Of a DNA stretch of 12,485 bases, positions 6,211 through 12,485 are shown in pieces. Made by a program: the position numbers and the translations under genes. Within the stretch, counting starts at the first letter, position 1. Each line of letters begins with the position of its first letter. The stretch is from Spirosomataceae bacterium (GTDB taxonomy: Bacteria > Bacteroidota > Bacteroidia > Cytophagales > Spirosomataceae), in assembly GCA_025455795.1 (NCBI GenBank), contig JALOLW010000226.1, forward strand, positions 1 to 12,485. Direction: 5' to 3'. Under the pieces are notes generated by a model. It saw nothing but the letters and a program-made list of their open reading frames with translations. It was not told where the DNA came from and did not search any database.

Positions 6211-8492
6211 TTACAAACTCAAAATCTTGATTTCAGTACGGCGATTTTGTTGGTGTTCTTCTTCGGTACAAGGTTTACCATCCTTGCAGCCATTGACCAG
6301 TTTGCTCTCACCGTAGCCCGCCGCAATAATACGCTTGGTGTCTATGCCCTGCTTCAAGATATAAGCCACTGCCGACTTGGCCCGCTTGGTGGAAAGCGTT
6401 TTGTTGTACTTGGCCGAAGCGCGGCTGTCGGTATGTGAGCCAAACTCAATCCGCATTTTGGGGTACTTGTTCATCAATGCCACCAATTTATCCAATTCTG
6501 TCGAGGCATCCGAACGAATATTCCACTTGTTTAGGTCATAATAAATATTGTCAATCCGAATCACGTCACCTTTTTCAAACATCGTGATATTGGCTTCGGT
6601 GTCACCATTCTTTATTTTACTGCCCATCGTGCCGAGATTGTCTTTGAGGGCTTCGATAGAGTAATCACAGCCCACGGGTACTTCAAACTGATACGCACCG
6701 TTGGCGTCGGTTTCGGCTTCTTGGATAGAGCCGTCGCATTCATTGCGTAAGATAACTTTGACGCCAGAGATTGGTCTTTTGTCTTTTTGAGTAGTAACCA
6801 ATCCTCTGATAGTAAATGTTTTGGGCTTTGGTTTGACTTTTTCGAGTGGTACATGGTAAAATCGGTGTCTTGATTGAGGCAAAGCCGCAGATTTCCTTCG
6901 GCGTCAGTGGTAAGCGTTTTGACACTAGCATCGCTTTCATCTTTGTTTGACAATTCGACGGTCGCGTTGGCCAAAGGTGCTTTGGACTCACTATCAAACA
7001 CATTGACAATCACGTCCAAACAAGGGTCGAGTGGGCCTTGTCTTTCAAAGCGAAATAAATCATCATCAGACCCTCCACGACGGCGATTGCTGCTAAAAAA
7101 GCCGCTTTTACGCTCGGCGTCGGTAATCAACCCAAAATCATCTTTGTTGGAGTTGAGTGGTGCGCCCAAGTTTTTGGCTTTTTTGGCCATCACGCCATCA
7201 ATGAGCTTTGAATAGAAAATATCCAAACCACCCAAACCCGCGTGACCGTCGGACGCAAAATAAAGATTACCCGTATCGTCCACAAAAGGAAACATTTCGT
7301 TGCCTTTTGTATTGATGGCAGGGCCCATGTTGAGGGGGGTTGACCAGTTAGTGCCGTCGTATTTGCTCACGTAAAGGTCTGTTCCGCCAAAGCCTCCGGG
7401 CATATCCGACACAAAATAGAGGAGTTTATCGTCTTTGGTAAGTGATGGATGTCCTACCGAAAATTCGTCACTATTGAAAGGTAGTTCTTTGATGTTTTTC
7501 CAATCTTCACCTACCATTTCGGCGATGTAAAGTTTCAATTTATTGATACCATCCTTGCTGGTCTTGTAAGCCCCGTTGAGGTAGTTGTTGCGTGTAAAGA
7601 TGATTTTTGAGCCATCTTTGAAAAACGCGACGGGTCCTTCGTGGTATTTGGTATTGAGGGGCCGAATGTTGGTTGCTTCCACCACAGCGGCTTGGAGCGG
7701 TTCTATTTTACCGTCACCATTTTTGGCATAAAATCCCATCGTATTGGCGTCGTTGGCGGTAGGTGCGGTGTATTCGTCTGCGCCTAAAACGTATGTTCCT
7801 TTGCGAGATGTTTTGGTATTTGTAGTAGCCGACCCACCCAACTTACTGGTTTTGGCCGAATTGACGATGGATAAGTCTGGAATTTCAAACAGGTCTAAAA
7901 ACGCAGTTTGGTTCCAATTATAAATTTTTTTGGTCATTACGCCCTCGTTGCGGGCAGATACAAAGACAAGTCCTTTTTTGTAATAAACAGGGCTAAATTC
8001 GGAGCGATTGGTGTTGATATTGTCTAAGGACTCTACCGTGTAACTGGTAGCGTTTTTGGAGACTTTGGCTACGTTGGTATAAAGTTTACTAAAATCTTTT
8101 GCTTGTTGGTCGTCTTGTTGAAATTTATCGTATTTTTCATACGCCTCTTTGGCTTCGTCATATTTCCCATTGTTGGCCAGTGCTTGGGCAAAATATAGGT
8201 AATTCTTGCTTAGGCTTGCGGGCAAGTCTTTGCCGTCGCCGAGCAACATTCGATAAACGCGCTCGGCGTTTTTGCTGTCTCTTACTTGACGATAACTGAA
8301 CGCTAAATTGGATAAAATAGTAGTCTTTGAGCTATCTTTTGCTTCTTTGAGGGCTTTTTCATACAACTCAATCGCACTTGCGTAAGCCAACTGCGCAAAC
8401 TGGCGGTTGGCTTGACTCAATGATGATTGCGCTTTCAGATGCCCAATACTCAAGCCAATCGCAATAAAGAATATATAAAGACGGAATTTCAT
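6211..8492 (-). CDS. TPR/PD40/OmpA-family surface protein, frameshifted in this sequence
   Basis: Two overlapping frames together make one 760-residue protein. Frame one starts at 8492 with a signal peptide (about 1-22, HLKAQ), TPR-like helices (25-145), a PD40/WD40-like propeller (about 165-485; HPSLTKDDKLLYFVSD, MFPFVDDTGNLYFASDG, SGFFSSNRRGG-like strands with an extra Arg) and a carboxypeptidase-regulatory domain (about 490-548). The continuing frame, from about 6837 down to 6211, holds a second such domain (about 559-622) and a C-terminal OmpA domain (about 647-760). That OmpA domain has GSHTDS with Asp689, STKR with Arg704 (the peptidoglycan-binding pair, 15 apart) and QQNRRTEI. The break is at an A run at 6838-6842; adding one A restores the frame. 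Uncorrected, frame one would run on for 74 unrelated codons to 6612 and the OmpA part would lack a signal peptide. Proteins of this build commonly follow PorP/SprF genes in Bacteroidota and likely tie the surface complex to peptidoglycan. Whether it is a real lesion is open. Confidence 0.85.
6837..6845 (-). other. Frameshift site in the OmpA-family gene (missing base in A run, or -1 slip)
   Basis: On the minus strand the codons are TCG AAA AAG followed by TCA. The family frame continues as GTC AAA CCA, which needs either one extra A in the five-A run (plus-strand T at 6838-6842) or a -1 ribosomal slip on AAA AAG. The heptamer is G AAA AAG, not the optimal A AAA AAG. The only downstream pairing noticed is AACCAA with TTGGTT over a loop of more than 20 bases, a weak stimulator. 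A homopolymer sequencing error is the simplest reading. Confidence 0.75.
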
Positions 8493-8511
8493 CTCAGACG
8501 GTGTTAGATAG

Positions 8512-8564
8512 AAAAAGGCATATTCTCACCTGATGGGGTTTTGAGCCTTCAAGAAGAATATACC
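8512..8564 (-). terminator. Hairpin plus U tract between porP/sprF and the OmpA gene, possible attenuator
   Basis: In the minus-strand transcript GGUAUAUUCU (8564-8555) can pair with AGAAUAUGCC (8526-8517), giving ten pairs including one G-U wobble. Five U (8516-8512) follow immediately. The wobble works only in this strand (the plus strand would have a C-A mismatch), which suggests it is meant for the operon transcript. The 28-base loop may hold a short UUGA/UCAA inner stem. The A/U-rich stem and long loop make it a weak terminator, which would lower rather than abolish expression of the OmpA gene. It lies in the 99-base gap between the two genes, where no consensus promoter was found. Confidence 0.42.
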
Positions 8565-8591
8565 TTAAACGTTGATTAAAATAAAAGTCGC

Positions 8592-9603
8592 TTAGAAATA
8601 ACGAGGCGTAAGAATCTTGCTCTTGTTGGAGCCAAACTCGTAGCGAATCATAATTTCGTGCGTAGGAATTGTCAAAAACTGGCGGTTGCTATTGAGGCGG
8701 TTGCGGGTCCAGTCGTATGAATAACCCAAACGGAACTGGTCAGTCAATTGTAACTCAATCATACCTACCAAAGCGTCTCCCTTCAATACATTTCCTTCCA
8801 AATCTTGCTGTACTTGACCTGCATACGTAGAGACGCGGTTGTGGCGATACGATACCCCAAAAGCGACGCGGTCTCTGTACCAAAGGTTGGCATTGCCATC
8901 CACTGAAAGGCCTACACCATTGACATAACGAGCCATCATGGAAGGCTTGAGTTTGACGTTACCGCGCCCAATGACAAAGCCACCCATGGCATAATAATGA
9001 CGACGTACTTTGGCACGTTGTGCGTTGTCGTAATCACTCAAATTGTTTTCAATTAAATACGGCACAGAAAAACCGAAGTAAGAGCGGTCGTTGCTCACAT
9101 AAATCCCCGTTCCGAAGTTGGGCAGCGGCTTTGACACATTAGAAGCAAAAGCTGGGTCAGTCAGGTTGTTACCCGTTACCCAAATTTGCCTCGGTGAGAT
9201 TCCAACGGAAGTTTACCAAACCGCCTTGCAAACCGAGTGCCAAAGTAGTACGCTCTCCCATTTTGATACGGAAGGCATACGAGAGCATGGCACCTGTCCA
9301 GTTTTCGAGTCCAACTTGGTCGTTGAACAACTGCAAGCCCAACCCTACTCTTTCCCGATTGACGGGCATATCCAGCGTAAAAGTGGCCGTTTGTGGAGCA
9401 CCTGCCATGCCACCCCACTGATTGCGGTAGATAGCGGTAGCGCTAAGTACATCGCGGCTGCCTGCGTAGGCTGGGTTAAGCGCCAACATGTTGAACATGT
9501 ACTGCGAAAACATTTTGTCTTGCTGCGCTTGGAGTTTACTACTGCCCATCAAAACGATGAGCAGTAGTACGATAGTCCATTGTTGTTTGATGCGATTTGT
9601 CAT
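8592..9603 (-). CDS. Type IX secretion PorP/SprF family outer-membrane protein, frameshifted in this sequence
   Basis: The start at 9603 gives a signal peptide (about 1-27, SSKLQAQ) followed by the family's hallmark opening QDKMFSQYMFNMLALNPAYAGSRD. Glycine/aromatic-rich beta strands continue, as expected for an outer-membrane barrel (LGLQGGLVNFRWNL, then GTGIYVSNDRSYFGFSVPYL). The frame stops at TAA (9171-9169) after LTEANLGNG. Dropping one G from GGG at 9174-9172 joins it to NNLTDPAFASN and the rest of the barrel, ending at 8592 with a total of 336 residues, normal for the family. The downstream piece alone would need a GTG start at 9137 and lacks a signal peptide, so it is not a separate gene. 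SprF of Flavobacterium johnsoniae is needed for export of the adhesin SprB, and PorP/SprF proteins pair with type B substrates. Here the gene lies 5 bases after a type B substrate gene, so the two are probably partners. Confidence 0.9.
9169..9174 (-). other. Frameshift site in porP/sprF (extra G, or +1 slip at GGG UAA)
   Basis: The minus-strand codons are AAC GGG TAA CAA. Deleting one G gives AAC GGT AAC AAC CTG and restores the family frame through DPAFASN. A +1 slip of the glycine tRNA from GGG to GGU with the stop codon in the A site would give the same peptide, a layout like that of the prfB frameshift. No stimulator is evident. A one-base sequencing or assembly error is more likely. Confidence 0.75.
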
Positions 9604-9608
9604 CGGTA

Positions 9609-12485
9609 TTAGCGGTTAATGGTCATGAATCTGGCTACTCTCTTGATTTCACCACCGTTTTCATCACTCAGAATCACGTTGTAGAAGTAAGTTCCTGCTG
9701 GCAGTCCTTGGTTGTTTACCGCCACTCCAACATTAGCTTGACCTTCCCAATCGTTTTGGTAATCGTTGTGACGATAGACCAAGTTCATCCAACGGTTGTA
9801 GATTTCTACTACAACTTTCGTGCCAGATGGATGACGAATGACGAATTTATCATTGATACCATCGCCATTTGGAGAGAAGCCTTCTGGGACAAACAATCCA
9901 CCGTCGCCAGGGATAATGATTGCCGTAAACTCAGCTTCTGTAGCTTCTGTTGGGTCGTTGTTGCCGTTTAAGTCGGGCTGTACTCCGTCAGTTGACAAAT
10001 CATTCACAGCTACTTGACCCGCATTGGCAAGAGCCGCTACACGGTTGAGGTATGGTGTCTGACGACCGTCGGTGGTCACATTGACTGTGAAGAACAACGA
10101 GTCCAATTTACCAGCAGCCAATTGGCTCTGCTCTGCTATCAAGAGGTTTACGTCGCGGTCACCATCAAAATCAGGGTTGATTCGTAGCGTGCTCGCGTCG
10201 TCGGCAGTAGGTGTACCTACTACTTGGAAACTAGCACCTGTTTGACGGTTGAACACTCTCGTCAGGCTATCAGATACTTGGACGTTGGTCAAAAGGCCCG
10301 CGCCAAAGTTTTTGACAATCACACGGTACTTGATATTGATGCTTCCGTCGCCGTTGCGTACTGTATCTTTGATTGACAGTGCTACCCCAATCAAGCCATT
10401 GCCTGGAGAAGAGTTAAGCGTTACTCCCGTAGGCTCGCTGTTGTTGCGTGGGTCTAAGTCAAAGTCAGGGTCGGCGTTGGCACCTGTTGTTGAAGTATCA
10501 GAAGTCATTGCCCCGCCATTTGTCATACCTTTACCGATGGCGATGTTGTTGAATGACGTCGTCGCATCGGGATTGTTGAGCATGATGGTGACGGTCAAAT
10601 CAATCTTGCGCGTTGCACCTTTTGGCAATGTACTGAGCGTATCCACGAGCAAGTTGGTCAGCAATCCTTGTCCAGTATAGTTGGTATCAGCTGCAAATCC
10701 TGATTCAACCACGACTTTGGGCTTGCCTACTACCGAGGCCTGCGCGCCGAATGTCTTGCCTAAGTCATCTATTACTTGAACTCCTTTCAAATCGTTAGTA
10801 CCTAAGTTGGTAACAGCGATTGTATAAGGAATTTCAAACTGACCACTGCCTTTTGATACTGGCGTACCTACTGATTTTGAAAGACCAATCAAAGTGCTTG
10901 GCAAGTCGAAGCGTACAGGTGTGGTGTTATCCACGGGTTGATTGACTTCTGTACCACGGTTTGATTTGTCGGATACGTTGGTGCTATTGCCAGTACCTGT
11001 TGCGACTACGCTACCAGGAATCGGACCGTTGTTACCGTTGGGTTTAACATTGTAGGTTACGAAGAAATACTGTTCTTCGCCCACTGCTAAGTTGTTACCC
11101 GTTGCTGCAAGGAATTTCAAATCAGAAGTACCGTTGTAAGCATTGTTTTTCACCAATGTACCGCCATTTGGAATTGTGATTCCTACTACGGTAAAGGTCG
11201 TTGGTGCTACAAACGCTTTGGTGATGCTATCGCAGACTTGAACGTTGGTCAAAGCCACATTACCTGTGTTTTTAACCGTCACTTTGTAGGTTACATCGTA
11301 GTTTACAGGATCGCCATCTTTTTTGTTGATTCCTGTCACTGCGAGGGCAACACCGATACCAGGATTAGGAGCTCCGTTTTCTGAAACTACTGTCGAGGCC
11401 GTTGCGACGTTATTGGCGGTATTAGGATCTGTTTGATCCATATAACTTATCTCCACCAAGTTGGTCAGAGTTCCTACCTTTTTCGCTCTTGTGCTTACAT
11501 TGTAAACCACGCTATCATTGGCAGCCAAAGTAGTAATGCGGGTTTTCAAGATACCGTTTACGATATTCATACCACCTGCACTAACCAATTCAGACTCTGG
11601 GAGTTTGTCACAAATATCAATGTTGGTTGCAGTACCCTTGCCGAGGTTTTTCACCACGATTTTATAATTGAGTACATCATTGATACCCGCAGCGGCTTTA
11701 TCTACCATCTTCGTGATGCGTACATCTGGTTTGACTGTATCAGAAGCGCAATTAAAGATTTTGACTTCGATTGGCGACGGTGCGCTAAAGCATGAGCCTA
11801 CTTTATTGAAGGCATAATACATACCTGCTCCTACGGCACTCGGTGTTGCGACGATTGGCGAGGTTGAAGTATTACCAGTTCTGAATTGAACCGAAGCATT
11901 GCTTGAATTGATACCATCCAAAAGATTGACCGTTGTGTTTGGACAAGTGTTTCGGAGGTTTGTAGTTAGCGGCTCGCTCGTTGTTGAAACATTTACCGTG
12001 ATAAAGGCAGAGTTGTAAGAGCAGCAGCGCTTGCTATCTACCAATTGGTACGAGTATGTTCCTGGTTCTGTCACGTGCCATGATCTGATGCCATCTGAAG
12101 CTGGGAAGAGGATTTTACCATCTTTAATCCACTTAATCTGGTACTCAGCTCCTTCGCTCGCTTTGAGTTTCACGGTATCGCCCTGACAGATGTTGATGGT
12201 TTGTGACACAGTATCAGTCTTCATCACACCATTGACAATAATCTGTGGTCTGAATTTGATACCCTCAAACACCAATTTCATTTGGTCTTGACCTGCTGCA
12301 CATGGGCCGTTACCATCGGGGTCGTTGGTGGTAAGGGTGAGGATAATCTCACCCTTAATCAAGTCTTCCAACGATGGATAATATATCGCACCTAATGCCA
12401 ACGCATTGCTAAATTTACCAGTGCCATTGGTTGACCAAGTAGCACTCTGAGCTACACCACCAATCTTACCGTTGAGTTTGTACTC
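9609..12485 (-). CDS. Large secreted repeat protein with type B (CHU_C) type IX sorting domain (5' end missing)
   Basis: The frame is open to the window edge, so 958 residues of the C-terminal part are visible; an apparent TTG start at 12401 is just an internal Leu. Residues about 1-90 include a segment like those of Bacteroidota adhesins (ATWSTNGTGKFSN, LTLTTNDPDG). Two Ig/PKD-like domains follow (about 95-170 and 175-248), then four DUF11-type beta repeats (about 254-366, 375-513, 530-683, 697-848), each with a YxVxVKNxG-like core and a TNVQVxDSxT-like strand. The end (about 863-958) is the gliding-motility-associated C-terminal domain: FVPEGFSPNGDGINDKF, then VEIYNRW, LPAGTYFYNV and a basic tail. 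That domain directs export through the type IX system and surface attachment or release. Length, repeats and partner genes suggest an adhesin or surface filament; no enzyme domain is visible. The stop is 5 bases before the porP/sprF start, which implies translational coupling. Confidence 0.9.
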   Translation of the reverse strand, partial: EYKLNGKIGGVAQSATWSTNGTGKFSNALALGAIYYPSLEDLIKGEIILTLTTNDPDGNGPCAAGQDQMKLVFEGIKFRPQIIVNGVMKTDTVSQTINICQGDTVKLKASEGAEYQIKWIKDGKILFPASDGIRSWHVTEPGTYSYQLVDSKRCCSYNSAFITVNVSTTSEPLTTNLRNTCPNTTVNLLDGINSSNASVQFRTGNTSTSPIVATPSAVGAGMYYAFNKVGSCFSAPSPIEVKIFNCASDTVKPDVRITKMVDKAAAGINDVLNYKIVVKNLGKGTATNIDICDKLPESELVSAGGMNIVNGILKTRITTLAANDSVVYNVSTRAKKVGTLTNLVEISYMDQTDPNTANNVATASTVVSENGAPNPGIGVALAVTGINKKDGDPVNYDVTYKVTVKNTGNVALTNVQVCDSITKAFVAPTTFTVVGITIPNGGTLVKNNAYNGTSDLKFLAATGNNLAVGEEQYFFVTYNVKPNGNNGPIPGSVVATGTGNSTNVSDKSNRGTEVNQPVDNTTPVRFDLPSTLIGLSKSVGTPVSKGSGQFEIPYTIAVTNLGTNDLKGVQVIDDLGKTFGAQASVVGKPKVVVESGFAADTNYTGQGLLTNLLVDTLSTLPKGATRKIDLTVTIMLNNPDATTSFNNIAIGKGMTNGGAMTSDTSTTGANADPDFDLDPRNNSEPTGVTLNSSPGNGLIGVALSIKDTVRNGDGSINIKYRVIVKNFGAGLLTNVQVSDSLTRVFNRQTGASFQVVGTPTADDASTLRINPDFDGDRDVNLLIAEQSQLAAGKLDSLFFTVNVTTDGRQTPYLNRVAALANAGQVAVNDLSTDGVQPDLNGNNDPTEATEAEFTAIIIPGDGGLFVPEGFSPNGDGINDKFVIRHPSGTKVVVEIYNRWMNLVYRHNDYQNDWEGQANVGVAVNNQGLPAGTYFYNVILSDENGGEIKRVARFMTINR
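9942..11726 (-). repeat. Four diverged DUF11-type protein repeats within the secreted protein
   Basis: Approximate repeat limits on the minus strand are 11726-11388, 11363-10947, 10898-10437 and 10397-9942. Each unit has a strand like YKIVVKNLGKG, YKVTVKNTGN, YTIAVTNLGT or YRVIVKNFGA, followed about 10 residues later by TNIDICDKL, TNVQVCDSI, KGVQVIDDL or TNVQVSDSL. Units 2 and 4 are most alike and share near-identical DNA (a 12-base match ACGTTGGTCAAA at 11242-11253 and 10282-10293), pointing to duplication within the gene. Such modules form extended stalks in surface proteins. Confidence 0.8.

Noticed and set aside
6211..6882. A separate 223-residue OmpA gene starting at ATG 6882
   Set aside because: It has no signal peptide, its first 15 residues are out-of-frame reading of the upstream gene, and the domain order continues that gene exactly after a one-base correction.
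8592..9137. A separate gene starting at GTG 9137
   Set aside because: It lacks a signal peptide, and the frame extends upstream through DPAFASN, the middle of a PorP/SprF protein.
9118..9567. Plus-strand open frame opposite porP/sprF
   Set aside because: It is antisense to a clear family protein, has no recognisable domain and no promoter; it is a frame shadow.
10249..10680. Plus-strand open frame inside the repeat protein gene
   Set aside because: It is antisense to DUF11 repeats and its sequence mirrors the repeat codons, so it is not a gene.
9942..11726. Repeated segments as a CRISPR array or DNA satellite
   Set aside because: The repeats are about 110-155 codons long, diverged, and conserved at the protein level; there are no short regular direct repeats with spacers.
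9609..12401. TTG at 12401 as the start of the large secreted protein
   Set aside because: The frame is open to the window edge, the upstream residues continue the same adhesin-like segment, and no signal peptide follows the TTG.

Overview
The window looks like a chromosomal segment from a member of the Bacteroidota, most plausibly a gliding or surface-active Cytophagales-type bacterium. The evidence is a protein with a gliding-motility-associated C-terminal (CHU_C, type B) sorting domain, a PorP/SprF family outer-membrane protein, two Bacteroidota-style OmpA fusion proteins, and promoter candidates matching the Bacteroidota pattern TTTG-N18..23-TAnnTTTG. There is no sign of Shine-Dalgarno leaders. 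A genus cannot be assigned from sequence reading alone. No tRNA, rRNA, CRISPR array, insertion sequence or phage gene was seen.

Layout. Positions 1-802 (+) hold the nearly complete 3' part of a crotonase-fold gene that resembles ECH1-type dienoyl-CoA isomerases more than plain enoyl-CoA hydratases. It converges, across a perfect 13-bp inverted repeat (806-853), on a probable two-gene minus-strand unit: a LamG-like/OmpA fusion protein (1786-3183) followed by a predicted lipoprotein of beta-propeller type (861-1751). Upstream of these lies a CorA-type Mg2+/Co2+ transporter gene (minus, start best placed at 4300) with its own well-formed promoter (4333-4362). Divergent from corA is a patatin-like phospholipase with two internal membrane helices (4401-6134, +). 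It ends at a strong bidirectional intrinsic terminator (6148-6185).

From 12485 down to 6211 everything is on the minus strand and reads as one operon: a large repeat-containing secreted protein with a type B type IX secretion signal (9609-12485, its 5' end outside the window), a PorP/SprF protein 5 bases downstream (9603-8592), and a TPR/PD40/carboxypeptidase-regulatory/OmpA protein (8492-6211). This order (substrate, partner PorP/SprF, peptidoglycan-binding OmpA protein) is a recurrent Bacteroidota arrangement. Type B substrates are known to need a cognate PorP/SprF protein for type IX export or attachment, so the three probably act together at the cell surface.

The most notable anomaly is that both accessory genes of this operon are broken by single-base frameshifts, each at a short homopolymer: an apparent missing A in an A run (6838-6842) in the OmpA gene, and an apparent extra G in a GGG run (9172-9174) in the porP/sprF gene. 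Correcting each restores a full-length family protein (760 and 336 residues). Sequencing or assembly error is the simplest explanation. Mutation, phase variation or programmed frameshifting remain possible: the sites are U CGA AAA AGU and GGG UAA, the latter of the same general layout as the prfB site. Nothing else in the window clearly amounts to a new system. The membrane-embedded patatin and the LamG-OmpA fusion are the least characterised proteins.
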